Assembly: GCF_003569765.1 (NCBI RefSeq)
Contig: NZ_QXMG01000033.1
Location: 1-63,968 of the forward strand
Length of the DNA stretch: 63,968 nt
Source: Caldimonas tepidiphila
GTDB taxonomy: Bacteria > Pseudomonadota > Gammaproteobacteria > Burkholderiales > Burkholderiaceae_C
Direction: 5' to 3'
The notes under the pieces are model-generated. The model made no database searches, was not told where the DNA came from, and saw only the letters and a program-made list of their open reading frames with translations. Made by a program: the position numbers and the translations under genes. Shown in pieces: positions 15,727 to 25,660 of the stretch. Position 1 is the stretch's first letter. Every line of letters starts with the position of its first letter.

Positions 15727-17811
15727 ATGGTCGCGAAATTCTCCGAGGCGCCGCGCTGGCTGCGCTGGACGCTGGGCGCGCTGGGGGCGCTGCTGCTCGT
15801 GCTCCTGCTGTGCGAGGCCCTGGGCTGGCGTTTCGCGGGCGGTCCGATCGAGCGCATGCTGCAGCGGCAACTGCAGCGCGAGGTCAGCCTGAAGGAGGGC
15901 TTCCGGATGCACCTGCTCGGGCCGATCCGGCTGAAGACCGATCTGCTGCGCATCGGGCCCCCCGCCTGGGCGGAGGGCGAGCAGGCGCGCCCGCTGGTGG
16001 AGGCCCGCTCGCTGAATGCGCGGCTGCCCTGGTCCACGCTGTTCGCGGCCCGGCGCGGGGGCGAGCCGCTGCACGTCTCCGCCTTCGAGGTCGACACCCT
16101 CGAGGCGCTGCTGCACCGCACCGCCGACGGCCGCGCGAACTGGCAGTTCGGCCCCTCCGATCCTGCCGACAAGAAGGCTTCCGAGCTCGAGCTGCCCGTG
16201 TTCGACCGCCTGACGGTGCGCGACGGGCGCGTCACCGTGCTGGACCAGCCGCTGAAGCTCGCGGCGGACGCCCGCATCCGCACCCACGAGGGGCGGGACG
16301 TGCAGGCCGGCAGCGAGGGCGCCGGCCTGCGCATCGACGCCGAGGGCCGCTACCGGGGCGAACCGCTCTTCCTGCGCCTGGCCAGCAGCGGCGCGCTGGC
16401 GCTGATGGCGAAGGGCGAGGGCGTGGAGCCGGTGCCGGTGCGCATCGAGGCCGGGGTGGGCGAGACGCGCTTCGACTTCGATGGCCGCGTGCGCGAGGCG
16501 CTGCGCCTGACCGGCTTCGACGGCCGCGTGAGCTTCTCGGGGCCGACGCTGGGCGACGCCGGCAGCCTGTTCGGCGTGACGCTGCCGAGCACCGCGAAGT
16601 TCGACGGCGCGGGCCGCCTGCAGCACGAGGGCCAGGTCTGGCGGCTCGCTGTGGAGCGGCTCACGGTGGGCGGCAGCCGCCTCGCGGGCGACTTCGCCTT
16701 CGATGTCGGGCCCGAGACGCCCCTGCTCCAGGGCGAGCTGCGCGGCGAGCGGCTGGTGCTCGCGGATCTCGCCCCCGCGTTCGGTGCCGGGACCGGCGGC
16801 AAGTCCGAGCCCCGCCGCGGCGGGCGCGTGCTGCCGGACCGCGAGTTCGACCTGCCCGCGCTCAAGGCGATGAACGCCGAGGTGAAGGTGGACCTGAAGG
16901 AGGTCCGCCTCGGCGACGTGTTCGCGCAGCAGATCCGGCCGCTGCAAGGGGTGATCGGGCTGCGCGGCGCCGTGCTGAGCGTGGACCGGCTGGTGGCGCG
17001 CACCGCCGACGGCGAGCTCGGCGGCCGCCTCGTGCTGGACGCGAGCGAGCGGACGGCGCAATGGCGGGCCCAGCTGCGCTGGGCCGGCATCCGGCTCGAA
17101 CGCTGGCTCAGCCCCCGCAACCCGACCGACGAGCGCGCCCGCACCGGCCAGCCGCCGCCCTCCTACGTCAGCGGCGTGCTCAGCGGCCGCGCCGACCTCA
17201 GGGGCCGGGGCCGCTCCGCCGCGGAGCTGCTCGGCTCGCTCGACGGGGAGGCGACGACCTGGGTGCAGAACGGCCGCATCTCGCACCTGGTGATGGAAGG
17301 CGCGGGACTGGACCTGGCCCAGGCGCTCGGCGTGGTGATCAAGGGCGACCAGCCGCTGGCGATGAACTGCGCCGTCACCCGCATCGAGGCGAAGGACGGC
17401 CGGCTGCGTCCCGACGTGGCGGTGATCGACACCGCCGACACGACCGTGCTGGTCGACGGCGCCGTGTCGCTGCGCGAGGAACGGCTGAACCTGACGCTTC
17501 GCGCACGCCCCAAGGACTTCAGCCCGCTGACGCTGCGTGCGCCGGTGCACGTGCAGGGCAGCTTCAGCGAGCCGCAGGTGCGCCTCGACACGGCGGCGAT
17601 CGGCGGCAAGGCCGCGGCCGCCGCCGCGCTGGCCGCCCTCGTGTCGCCGCTGGCGGCGGTCCTCCCCTTCATCGACCCGGGCACCGGCGACGAGCCGGGT
17701 TGCAGGCAGGCGGTGGCCAAGCTCGGCGGCGCCGGACAGGTCGAGGCGGCGCGCGAGGTCAAGCAGGAGGCCGAGCGCGACGCCTCCGGTACGCCGGCCA
17801 AGGGCCGTTGA
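15727..17811 (+). CDS. AsmA family protein
   Basis: The 694-residue protein has one N-terminal membrane anchor (WTLGALGALLLVLLLCEALGW, residues about 14-34) and a long periplasmic beta-rich part typical of AsmA-like proteins, with the C-terminal AsmA box (GRISHLVMEGAGLDLAQALG, then GAVSLREERLNLTLRARPKDFSPLTLRAPVHVQGSF). Relatives are thought to move or organise phospholipids between the two membranes. The ATG at 15727 follows AGGAAGG. It stands alone, with a hairpin after it. Confidence 0.9.
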   Translation: MVAKFSEAPRWLRWTLGALGALLLVLLLCEALGWRFAGGPIERMLQRQLQREVSLKEGFRMHLLGPIRLKTDLLRIGPPAWAEGEQARPLVEARSLNARLPWSTLFAARRGGEPLHVSAFEVDTLEALLHRTADGRANWQFGPSDPADKKASELELPVFDRLTVRDGRVTVLDQPLKLAADARIRTHEGRDVQAGSEGAGLRIDAEGRYRGEPLFLRLASSGALALMAKGEGVEPVPVRIEAGVGETRFDFDGRVREALRLTGFDGRVSFSGPTLGDAGSLFGVTLPSTAKFDGAGRLQHEGQVWRLAVERLTVGGSRLAGDFAFDVGPETPLLQGELRGERLVLADLAPAFGAGTGGKSEPRRGGRVLPDREFDLPALKAMNAEVKVDLKEVRLGDVFAQQIRPLQGVIGLRGAVLSVDRLVARTADGELGGRLVLDASERTAQWRAQLRWAGIRLERWLSPRNPTDERARTGQPPPSYVSGVLSGRADLRGRGRSAAELLGSLDGEATTWVQNGRISHLVMEGAGLDLAQALGVVIKGDQPLAMNCAVTRIEAKDGRLRPDVAVIDTADTTVLVDGAVSLREERLNLTLRARPKDFSPLTLRAPVHVQGSFSEPQVRLDTAAIGGKAAAAAALAALVSPLAAVLPFIDPGTGDEPGCRQAVAKLGGAGQVEAAREVKQEAERDASGTPAKGR

Positions 17812-17892
17812 CGAGGCGTCGCAGGCTCGGACCAGGCGGCCCCCGTCCGGCCAGCCCTCGCAGCGCTGAAGGCACGCACGCGCCGCTCCCGC

Positions 17893-17927
17893 CGCGAGGC
17901 TTCCTGCCTCCGGCGGAAAGCCTCGCG
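17893..17927. terminator. Hairpin between convergent genes
   Basis: CGCGAGGCTT at 17893-17902 and AAGCCTCGCG at 17918-17927 form a perfect 10-base stem. It separates the ends of asmA and the convergent hydrolase gene. No long U-run follows. Confidence 0.55.
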
Positions 17928-17934
17928 CCACGCG

Positions 17935-19281
17935 TCAGAGCGACACGCGCTGCTCGCCCCGCGGCCGCTGCGCGGATGCCTCCTGGGGCGCCAGCGCCGC
18001 AATGGGCTCGGCCGGCAGGCGGGGACGGGCCAGATCGATGCGGCGCGCGGGTCCGGTCGGCACCCGGGTGGCGAATGCCTCCAGCAACTTGGAGGCGGCG
18101 AGCGCGACGACGGCCCAGCGTCCGGCGGCCGGCTCGCCGCGCAGCCCCCGGCCCGCGGCCGCGAGCATCCGCATGCCGGTGAAGGCATCGATGTTGTGCC
18201 GCGCCGGCAAGGGGATCTTGCGCACCTTCCCGTGCTCGTGGTCCGTGAAGAGGCTGCATGCCAGGGCGAACAGGCCGGCCACGGTCAGCAGCCGGCGCGT
18301 GCGCGGACCGCTGGCCACCAGGTGCGGCGCGGCGAGCGCCACGGCCACGCCCAGGTAGCCGAGCGTGCCGTGGCTGCGGGTCGAGAGCGGCCGCCACGGG
18401 GCGAGGGGGTCGAACTGCGGATCGGGAACCGCGCCGGGGAGCAGCCCGGCGCCTGCCTCGGTGGCCGACGCCCGCGGGGACAGAAGGAAGTCGTGCATCA
18501 GCCGGGCGACGAGTTGCGGCGCGCCGTAGTGGGCGTTGTGCGCTACGCGGTCGATCACGACCAGTCCGGCGCGCGGCAGCAGCCGCGTGAACTCCTCGGC
18601 CCACTCCTGAGACAGCGTCTTGTCGTGCTGGCCGCGGATGACGAGCGCGGGTGCCTCGACCTGTGGCAGCCGCTGCTCGATCGGGTCGCCGACCGTGCGG
18701 CGCAGCTGCTGCACCATGCGCGGGATGCCGGCCGATGCGTAGTCGAGATGCATGATCGGGGTGAGCGAGGGCGGCTCGAAGGGCATGTTCGCCAGCACGC
18801 CCGAATACTGGCGCAGCGGCGTGCGGTAGCGCGGATCGGGAGCGGGGCCGATCAGCACCAGACGGTCCACCCGCTGCGGAAAGCGCACCGCCAGGTCGGT
18901 CACGACCTGGACGCCGACCGAGTTGCCGAGCAGCACGACCCGTCCCAGCCTGCAGGCGTCCATCCAGGCGAGCAGCTGGTCGGCCTGCTCGCGCACGTCG
19001 GGTCCGGCAGGCTGGGACGGGTCCGGCAGCGGCGGGGTGCGGCCGAAGCCGGGCAGGTCGGGCGCGAACACGATGTGACCGAGCGCGGCGAGGCGCCGCC
19101 CCAGCGGCACCATGTAGCGGCTCGACAGCGACAGGCCGTGCACCAGCACGACCGGGATGGTGGCCGCAGCGGCATGGCCTTCCTGCCAGCCGCGGGCATG
19201 CATGCGGATGCCGAGCGCGGGCACCTCGGTCCAGAGGCTGCGGGGCGCGTAGGCCGCGCCGAACTTTTCGAGGATTCCCAT
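17935..19281 (-). CDS. Alpha/beta hydrolase fused to a C-terminal domain with hydrophobic segments
   Basis: Residues about 30-300 of this 448-residue protein form an alpha/beta hydrolase: VVLVHGLSLSSRYM (oxyanion region), the nucleophile elbow LLGNSVGVQ with Ser near 119, and a late His in VIDRVAHNAHYG. Residues about 320-430 hold two or three hydrophobic stretches (LGYLGVAVALAAPHL, LLTVAGLFALACSLF, WAVVALAASKLLEAF), so the protein may be membrane-attached. I do not know a named family for the C-terminal part. The start at 19281 (MGILEKFG) is chosen for plausible length; upstream in-frame ATGs exist. It is divergent from an SDR gene. Confidence 0.8.
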   Translation of the reverse strand: MGILEKFGAAYAPRSLWTEVPALGIRMHARGWQEGHAAAATIPVVLVHGLSLSSRYMVPLGRRLAALGHIVFAPDLPGFGRTPPLPDPSQPAGPDVREQADQLLAWMDACRLGRVVLLGNSVGVQVVTDLAVRFPQRVDRLVLIGPAPDPRYRTPLRQYSGVLANMPFEPPSLTPIMHLDYASAGIPRMVQQLRRTVGDPIEQRLPQVEAPALVIRGQHDKTLSQEWAEEFTRLLPRAGLVVIDRVAHNAHYGAPQLVARLMHDFLLSPRASATEAGAGLLPGAVPDPQFDPLAPWRPLSTRSHGTLGYLGVAVALAAPHLVASGPRTRRLLTVAGLFALACSLFTDHEHGKVRKIPLPARHNIDAFTGMRMLAAAGRGLRGEPAAGRWAVVALAASKLLEAFATRVPTGPARRIDLARPRLPAEPIAALAPQEASAQRPRGEQRVSL

Positions 19282-19615
19282 GTGGATCGGTCCCATGCCA
19301 CGAGCCGCGGCAGGGGCCGCCGCGACGTCGCGGGTGACGAAGTTGAGGAGGGGTGAGGAAAGAGGAGATGAAGGCCGCAACCGGCAAGCGGGGTGCCCGG
19401 CGCGCGGCCTGCATGGCAAGGCCATCGGTCGGCGCCGCCCGTTGCGGGAGTGAGCCTTGCTGATCGCCGGACACACCTCGCGCACTGCTGCCGGCTTGCC
19501 CGCCGCTGCGCCGGGTTCCATCCGGTGGCGGGCAGGCCGCGCTCCGTTTCCGACGCGCGCTCAGCCCCCGCCGGCCTTGCAGATGCTGCACTGCAGCGGA
19601 CAAAGGGAGTCATCG
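19282..19615. other. Intergenic region between divergent hydrolase and SDR genes
   Basis: These 334 bases contain no convincing gene. The only structure seen is a short palindrome CTGCA-C-TGCAG near 19587-19597, about 20 bases before the SDR start, and an AAGGGAG ribosome-binding sequence at about 19603. Confidence 0.4.
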
Positions 19616-20614
19616 ATGCAGGAGGGTTCTTTCAAAGGTCGGGTGGTCGTCGTCACCGGTGCGTCCAGCGGCATCGGCCGCGCGACCGCCCATGCCTTCG
19701 CGCGGCGCGGCGCGACGGTGGTGCTCGCTGCCCGGCGCGAGGAGATGCTGCGCGACGCGCAGCGGGAGTGCGCCGAGCTTGGCGGCACGGCGCTCGCTGT
19801 CCCGACGGACGTGACGCGCGAGCAGGAGGTGGAGCGGCTGGCCCGCGAGGCGATCGGCCGCTTCGGCCATATCGACATCTGGTTCAACAACGCCGGCGTC
19901 GGTGTGTTCGGGCGCTTCAAGGACATCCCGACCGAGGTCTGGGAGCAGGTCATGCGCACCAACGTCTTCGGCACGATGTACGGCGCCAAGGCCGCGATGC
20001 GCCATTTCCGCGAACGCGGGCGCGGCGTGCTGATCAACCATGCCTCGATCGTCGGCCGGCTGGCCAAGCCGGACTCCTCGGCCTATGCGACGAGCAAGTT
20101 CGCGATCCGCGGCCTGTCCGAGGCGCTGCGGCAGGAGGTGCTGGACCAGCCGGAGATCCACGTCTGCACCATCCTGCCGTCCGTCATCGACACGCCGTTC
20201 TACGAGCACGCGGCGAACTACAGCCACCACCGCGTGCGGGCCGCGCCGCCGGTCTACCCGCCGGAGAAGGTGGCCGAGACGGTCGTCGCGCTGGCGCGCC
20301 GGCCGCGGGCCGAGGTCGTCATCGGCGGCTTCGGCAAGGCGGCCGTCACGCTCAAGCGCCTGATGCCCTCGGCGATGACGCGGCTCAACGGCCGCCTGCT
20401 CAACTACGGCTTTCTGGCGCAGGAGCCGAGCCCCGAGACGAGCGGCGCGGTGTTCGAGCCGATGCGCGACGGCCGCACGGTGCACGGCGGCTGGCGCAAG
20501 GGGGGCAACAACGGCGGCGTGCCTTCCTTGCTGGCGCTGGCCCTGATCGGACTCCCGCTCGGCTGGATGGCGCTGCGCCGTGGCCGTGCTGCCGCCGGCC
20601 GCGGCAGCGCGTGA
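19616..20614 (+). CDS. Short-chain dehydrogenase/reductase with C-terminal membrane anchor
   Basis: The 332-residue protein has the classical SDR motifs: VVVTGASSGIGRA (residues about 11-23), NNAG near 91, and YATSK near 158 with Ser upstream. After residue 260 it has an extension with a hydrophobic helix (SLLALALIGLPLGWMALRRGR) that would tether it to the membrane. It is a paralogue of the SDR at 36367-37335, with the same ending plan. The substrate is unknown. AAGGGAG lies before the ATG. A hairpin follows and overlaps the end of the convergent lipase-like gene. Confidence 0.9.
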   Translation: MQEGSFKGRVVVVTGASSGIGRATAHAFARRGATVVLAARREEMLRDAQRECAELGGTALAVPTDVTREQEVERLAREAIGRFGHIDIWFNNAGVGVFGRFKDIPTEVWEQVMRTNVFGTMYGAKAAMRHFRERGRGVLINHASIVGRLAKPDSSAYATSKFAIRGLSEALRQEVLDQPEIHVCTILPSVIDTPFYEHAANYSHHRVRAAPPVYPPEKVAETVVALARRPRAEVVIGGFGKAAVTLKRLMPSAMTRLNGRLLNYGFLAQEPSPETSGAVFEPMRDGRTVHGGWRKGGNNGGVPSLLALALIGLPLGWMALRRGRAAAGRGSA

Positions 20615-20626
20615 GAGGCCGCCGGG

Positions 20627-20676
20627 CCTGTTCCCCGAGGGACGCGGACTACGGGCGCCCCGGAGCCGGGAACAGG
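20627..20676. terminator. Inverted repeat between convergent genes
   Basis: CCTGTTCCC at 20627-20635 and GGGAACAGG at 20668-20676 pair perfectly, with GC-rich extension outside. It spans the gap between the SDR stop and the end of the convergent hydrolase gene. Confidence 0.5.
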
Positions 20677-21551
20677 GGCCGGGCCCACGGGGGGCAGACG
20701 AAGCGCCGCCAGGCGCCCTCCGGCTGTGCGAGGCGGTCGGCGATCGCGAGGAGCGCGGCGGGGTGATGCCCCAGGCCGTGGTGGCTGGAGACGACCTCGA
20801 TGTTCTCCGAGTGCGGCGTGTCCTCCTGCACACAGCAGCGCCAGTCGTTGATGCCGTCGACGCGGCTGAACACCGAGGTCGAGGGCACGGGCGGCGGCTC
20901 GCGCAACAGTCCGTGCCGCTGCAGGCTGCTCGCCTGGTGGCCGCTGAGCTGCTCGTAGAGGGGCCAGACGTTGCTCGCCTTCGGATCGCCCGTGAACGCG
21001 CTGCCGAGCGTGATCACGAAGCGCACCTCGTCCGGGCAGCGCTTGGCGAGCTCGCGCGCGAACATGCCGCCCATGCTCCAGCCGACCAGGCTCGGGCGGC
21101 GTCCGTGGCGCCGGCGCAGCTGCCACAGGTAGGGCAGCAGGTGCGCGTCGATCACTTCCCAGTTCCCGCGGTTGATGCCCGCCTCCCAGCCGTGCACCGC
21201 GTAGCCCCGGTCCTGCAGGAAGGCGCGCAGCGGCAGCAGGTGCCAGTCGGCCATCAGGAAGCCCGGCAGCAGCAGCACCGGGTGGCCGTCGCCGCGGGGC
21301 GCGAGGCGCAGGCCGGGCCAGCAGGCGAGGAAGACGCCCAGCTCCCACAGCGCCCGGCCCTCGCCTAGGAGCAATGGCCAGGGCGGCGGGCCGAAGGGGC
21401 GGTGACCGGGGCCCGGGTTCACTTCCCGGCCCGTGACGGGGGCAGCAGCTGGTGGGGCCGCGGCAGGTTCGTGCCGAACGGCATCTTCGTCCTCACGCTT
21501 CGCCGCCGCGTGCTCCGGACGCGGGGAGGACGCTTCGGGACGAGGGTGCAT
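20649..21551 (-). CDS. Alpha/beta hydrolase, lipase-like
   Basis: The 300-residue protein has a Pro/Ala-rich N-terminal 50 residues, then VLLLPGFLMADWHLLPLRAFL (oxyanion region) and SLVGWSMGGMFAREL, the nucleophile elbow with Ser in GWSMGG. SSHHGLGHHPAAL near the C-terminus supplies the His. It resembles bacterial lipases and PHB-depolymerase-like esterases acting on small esters. The nearest upstream ATG with sensible length is 21551. No signal peptide is evident, so a cytoplasmic role is likely. Confidence 0.8.
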   Translation of the reverse strand: MHPRPEASSPRPEHAAAKREDEDAVRHEPAAAPPAAAPVTGREVNPGPGHRPFGPPPWPLLLGEGRALWELGVFLACWPGLRLAPRGDGHPVLLLPGFLMADWHLLPLRAFLQDRGYAVHGWEAGINRGNWEVIDAHLLPYLWQLRRRHGRRPSLVGWSMGGMFARELAKRCPDEVRFVITLGSAFTGDPKASNVWPLYEQLSGHQASSLQRHGLLREPPPVPSTSVFSRVDGINDWRCCVQEDTPHSENIEVVSSHHGLGHHPAALLAIADRLAQPEGAWRRFVCPPWARPLFPAPGRP

Positions 21552-21767
21552 CGGAAGGTTCCTTCTCGTTTCGGCTTTCCCGGGGGCAGGCAAGCCGCAC
21601 GACACGAGCGGGAGAAGGGCGCGCCCTGCCTGCAGCGATGATCGCCGTGCCGGGACAGCTTCGGATCAGCAGTCGCATCCGGTGGGCAAACGCGATGCCG
21701 CCGTGAAGGACTCCTGTCGAGCATCGCAGGACGGCAGCGCCCGCACGGGACGTCCCTTCCCGCGGCT

Positions 21768-24029
21768 TCAGTGCCTCGAGCCGCCTGCTGCCGAGGCTTC
21801 GAGCAGGGAGAGGAGCCTGCCGGTGTCCGCAGGCTTCAACAGGTGATGGTCGAAGCCGGCAGCCTTCGACTTTTCCAGATCCTCGGCTTGCCCGTAGCCG
21901 GTCAGGGCGATCAGCAGCGAATCCGCCAGCCCGGGAACCGAGCGCATGCACCGGGCCAGCTCGTAGCCGTCCATGTCCGGCAGGCCGATGTCGAGCAGGA
22001 GCACTTTCGGCCTCGACACCCTCGCGCGCTCCAGGGCATCGCGGGCGTCGTGCACGACCGTGACCTCGTGCCCCTGCGACTCGATCAGCACCGCCAGGGT
22101 CTGCGCCGCGTCCACGTTGTCGTCGACGACCATCACGCTCAGCTTCCGTCCGCCTTCCCGCTCGGCCGGCCGTTCCTTCGCCGCGCCTGCAATCGCCGGG
22201 ATGTCGTGCAGGCGGGGGAGCCGGACGGAGAACTCGCTGCCCTTGCCCGGGCCGTCGCTCCTCGCGGTCACCGTGCCGCCGTGCAGTTCCACCAGGCTCT
22301 TCACCAGGGCGAGGCCGAGGCCCAGACCGCCCTGGGAGCGGTCCGGAGACCTCTTGGCCTGGGTGAAAAGATCGAAGACATGCGGCAGCACGTCGGGCGG
22401 GATGCCGATGCCGTTGTCCTGAACGCTGATGGTGGCGTGGTCGGCGTCGGCCGTGATCCCCAGCACGATCTCTCCGCCCTTGCGGGTGTACTTGGCGGCG
22501 TTGTTCAGGAGGTTGGCGAGCATCTGCACCAGCCGGGTCTTGTCGCCCCGGACTGCAAGCGGCTCTGCAGCGGGGTGAACCACAAGATGGTGTTGCTGCC
22601 CCTCGATCAGGGGACGCGACTGTTCAATCGCGTCCGCAAGGACACTGCCGAGGTCCACCGGCTCCGACTCGATCTCGATCAATCCCCGCGTGACCCGGGA
22701 AACATCCAGCAGGTCGTTGATCAGCTCGGTCATGTGTTCGACCTGACGGGCGATCACCTCGCTCGCCTTGCCGACCCGGGCCTCGTCGAGGCCCTTGAGT
22801 TTCAGGATCTGGGCCGCCGTGCCGATCGGCGCGAGGGGATTGCGCAGTTCGTGCGCCAGCATGGCGAGAAACTCGTCCTTGCGGCGATCCATCTCCCGCA
22901 AGGCCTGCTCCGTGCGGTATCGCTCCGCGATGTCCCGGATGATGGTGGAAATGTAGTTGGGCCGGCCGTCCCGGTCCTTGTGCGCGATGATGACCTGCGA
23001 TGTCGGGATTTCCTTCCCGCTGGCCGAAATCAGCGCCGACTCTCCTTTCCAGGAGCCTTCCTTCAGGGCGTGCTCTATCCCCTTGCGCACGATCTCGTAG
23101 GCCCAGGGCGGGTACTTTTCCTTGATCGAAACCCCCGCCAGGCTCTTGTCCAGTGGCAGGCCGACCATCTCCCGGCCGGCCCGATTGATGTACAAGGCCT
23201 GTCCCGTCACGTTGGCAAAGCCGACGAAATCGGGGGTGGCTTCGAGCACCGCAGCCAGTTGCTCGGCCCGCTCGTGCGCGAGTTTGGCTTCGGTGATGTC
23301 GTCGAAGACCGCCATGATGGTGCCCTGGCTGGGCCCCGACTCGCGCAGCATCGACAATGAGATCTTCAGCCAGACGATTCTTCCGCTCTTGTGGAAGAAT
23401 CTCTTTTCGTAGGCGACGGATTCCTCGGCTCCGGACTGCAGGGCTCTCAGGGGGGCGAGGGCGATTTCCCTGTCGTCGGGGTGGGAGAGGGTATCCGTTT
23501 GGACATCGGCCAACTCCGCCATGGAATAACCGAGGATGTCACCCGCCTTGGGGTTGGCTCGCAGTATTTTCCCGTCGGGCGTGAGGTGCGCGATACCGAT
23601 CGGTGCCTTTTCGAATGTGAAGCGGTATTGCTCCTCGAGGGCTCTTCGCTCCGTGATATCCCGCAAGGCTGCGCTGAATATCCTGCGCCCGTCGATGTCG
23701 GCGACGTTTATCGCGAGTTCGACCGGGAAGATGCGCCCGTCCTTGTGCTGGGCATTGATCTCGATGCGCCGGCCTATCACGGCATGCTGGCCCGTTTCCA
23801 GATAGCGCCTCATGCCGGCATGGTGGGCCTGCCGGAGTCCGGGGGGAATGATCAATTCAGAAATCGATTGCCCGACCGCCTCTTCGCTCGACCAGCCGAA
23901 CATCACCGTGGCCTGCCTCGTCCATGCAATGACGATGCTGTCCGAATCGATGAGCACGAATGCGTCGAGTGCGCTGTCGATTACTTTCTCGAGAATATCT
24001 CTGGATTGGCCGACCAAAGACTGCGACAT
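21768..24029 (-). CDS. PAS-domain hybrid sensor histidine kinase
   Basis: The 753-residue protein has three PAS domains (about 10-130, 135-255, 265-385), a HisKA box EFLAMLAHELRNPLAPI with the phospho-His near 398, an HATPase domain (NLLNNAAKYTRKGGEI, DNGIGIP, GGLGLGLALVKSLVELHGG) and a C-terminal receiver (VMVVDDNVDAAQTL, LLLDIGLPDMDGYELA with Asp near 680, KPAD). No transmembrane segment is seen, so it senses in the cytoplasm. Its DNA is noticeably less GC-rich than the neighbours. No adjacent response regulator is present. Confidence 0.93.
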   Translation of the reverse strand: MSQSLVGQSRDILEKVIDSALDAFVLIDSDSIVIAWTRQATVMFGWSSEEAVGQSISELIIPPGLRQAHHAGMRRYLETGQHAVIGRRIEINAQHKDGRIFPVELAINVADIDGRRIFSAALRDITERRALEEQYRFTFEKAPIGIAHLTPDGKILRANPKAGDILGYSMAELADVQTDTLSHPDDREIALAPLRALQSGAEESVAYEKRFFHKSGRIVWLKISLSMLRESGPSQGTIMAVFDDITEAKLAHERAEQLAAVLEATPDFVGFANVTGQALYINRAGREMVGLPLDKSLAGVSIKEKYPPWAYEIVRKGIEHALKEGSWKGESALISASGKEIPTSQVIIAHKDRDGRPNYISTIIRDIAERYRTEQALREMDRRKDEFLAMLAHELRNPLAPIGTAAQILKLKGLDEARVGKASEVIARQVEHMTELINDLLDVSRVTRGLIEIESEPVDLGSVLADAIEQSRPLIEGQQHHLVVHPAAEPLAVRGDKTRLVQMLANLLNNAAKYTRKGGEIVLGITADADHATISVQDNGIGIPPDVLPHVFDLFTQAKRSPDRSQGGLGLGLALVKSLVELHGGTVTARSDGPGKGSEFSVRLPRLHDIPAIAGAAKERPAEREGGRKLSVMVVDDNVDAAQTLAVLIESQGHEVTVVHDARDALERARVSRPKVLLLDIGLPDMDGYELARCMRSVPGLADSLLIALTGYGQAEDLEKSKAAGFDHHLLKPADTGRLLSLLEASAAGGSRH

Positions 24030-24412
24030 TGTGGCCCAAATCGTTCAATTTTAGCATCCTAATGTAATCTGAAATTAAATTCCCTACCTGCAGCAAGGCA
24101 CGGTCACGCAGCGGATTTGTTCGGAGGCGGCGGATATGTTCCGGCACCGAATTCCGGCTTCCGGGCAGATAAGGAGCGGCAACGTTTTCCAGCGAAGGAA
24201 AGGCGCCTGGGTGCCGATGGCATCCGCTGCAGGCCTGCTCGCTCGAGAAACCGGCGTCAGCCGAAAGAGGTGGGCGGGACGACGCCGGAATGAAATGCGA
24301 CCGAAGGCGCACGAGCGACCGGGGCGAACCGGACTTCGTGCCTGCACGGACGGCCCTTGCCCTGGGGCAAGCGATGGACGTGCAGGCGAGGGGCAGTACC
24401 GGGCAAGGAGGT
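24030..24412. other. Intergenic region between the histidine kinase and hutI
   Basis: These 383 bases contain no gene I can support. The part next to the kinase start (about 24030-24085) is AT-rich, in contrast to the surroundings, and probably holds the kinase promoter on the minus strand. I cannot assign -35 and -10 boxes with confidence. Confidence 0.4.
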
Positions 24413-25660
24413 TCAGTCCGCGAGCCTCGGGGAGCGCGCCCGTCCGCCCACCACCACCTCGCTGCAGGGATTGAAGCCGAGCGTCGCGCACAGCTCCGCC
24501 GGCCGCTCGATGTCCCACAGCGCGAAGTCGGCCGCCTTGCCGACTTCCAGCGTGCCGATCTCGTGCGCGAGGCCGAGCGCCGCCGCGGCGTGGCGCGTCG
24601 CGCCGGCGAGCGCCTCGCGCGGCCTGAGCCGGAACAGCGTGCAGGCCAGGCTCAGCGCCGCGAGCAGCGAGGGCATCGGCGAGGTGCCGGGATTGCAGTC
24701 GCTCGCCACCGCCAGCGGCACGCCGGCGTCGCGCAGCGCCTCGATCGGCGGCAGGCGCGTTTCGCGCAGGAAGTGGAAGGCGCCGGGCAGCAGCACCGCG
24801 ACGGTGCCCGCCTCGACCATCGCGGCGATGCCGGCCGGCGACAGCCACTCCAGATGGTCCGCCGACAGCCCGCGGTGCCGCGCGACGAGCGCCGCGCCGC
24901 CCTGGTCGGAGAGCTGCTCGGCATGCAGCTTGACCGGCAGGCCGAGGCGCGCGGCGGCATCGAACAGCCGTGCGGTCTGCGCCGGCGTGAAGCCGATGCG
25001 CTCGCAGAAGGCGTCCACCGCGTCCACCAGACCCTCCTGGGCCAGCGCCGGCAGCATGTGGTCGCACAGCAGCGCCACGTAGTCGTCGGCGCGGCCGGCG
25101 TACTCCGGCGGCAGCGCGTGCGCGCCGAGGAAGGTGGTGCGCACGCGCAGCGGCAGGCGTCGACCGAAGCCGCGCGCGACGCGCAGCATGCGCGCCTCGG
25201 TGTCCGGCTCCAGCCCGTAGCCCGACTTGATCTCGAGCGTCGTGACACCCTCGGCGAGCAGGTTCAGCACGCGCGGCAGGCTCGCGGCGTGGAGCGCCTC
25301 CTTGCCGGCGGCGCGCGTCGCGCGCACCGTGGACAGGATGCCGCCGCCGCGGCGGGCGATCTCCTCGTAGCTCGCGCCCTCCAGCCGCGCCTCGAACTCG
25401 TCGCTGCGGTTGCCGGCGTAAACGACATGCGTGTGGCAGTCGATCAGCCCCGGCGTCAGCCAGCGGCCGCGGCCCTCGTGCACCTCGGCGGCCTCGGCGC
25501 CAGCCGGCAGCGCCGTGCGCGGGCCGAGCCAGGCGATGCGCCCGTCGCGCACCGCAATTGCGCCGTCGCGGATCGTGCCGTAGCCGTCGGGCGCGTCGCC
25601 CGCCATCGTCGCGAGTTGCACGTCGAGCCACAGCGCATCCCAGCGCGGCGCATCGCTCAT
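24413..25660 (-). CDS. hutI: Imidazolonepropionase
   Basis: The 415-residue protein is HutI, the third enzyme of histidine breakdown, hydrolysing 4-imidazolone-5-propanoate to N-formimidoyl-glutamate. The amidohydrolase metal site is visible in [18 protein letters not shown] (HxH), [13 protein letters not shown], and the Asp in [10 protein letters not shown]. Length is normal (about 405-420). It is the last gene of hutU-hutH-hutG-hutI; its start overlaps the hutG stop by 4 bases. Confidence 0.97.
   Translation of the reverse strand: MSDAPRWDALWLDVQLATMAGDAPDGYGTIRDGAIAVRDGRIAWLGPRTALPAGAEAAEVHEGRGRWLTPGLIDCHTHVVYAGNRSDEFEARLEGASYEEIARRGGGILSTVRATRAAGKEALHAASLPRVLNLLAEGVTTLEIKSGYGLEPDTEARMLRVARGFGRRLPLRVRTTFLGAHALPPEYAGRADDYVALLCDHMLPALAQEGLVDAVDAFCERIGFTPAQTARLFDAAARLGLPVKLHAEQLSDQGGAALVARHRGLSADHLEWLSPAGIAAMVEAGTVAVLLPGAFHFLRETRLPPIEALRDAGVPLAVASDCNPGTSPMPSLLAALSLACTLFRLRPREALAGATRHAAAALGLAHEIGTLEVGKAADFALWDIERPAELCATLGFNPCSEVVVGGRARSPRLAD

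Noticed and set aside
24084-25631. Long open frame opposite-phase to hutI
   Set aside because: It is a GC-rich shadow frame with Arg/Ala-rich low-complexity translation; hutI in the other phase has all family motifs.
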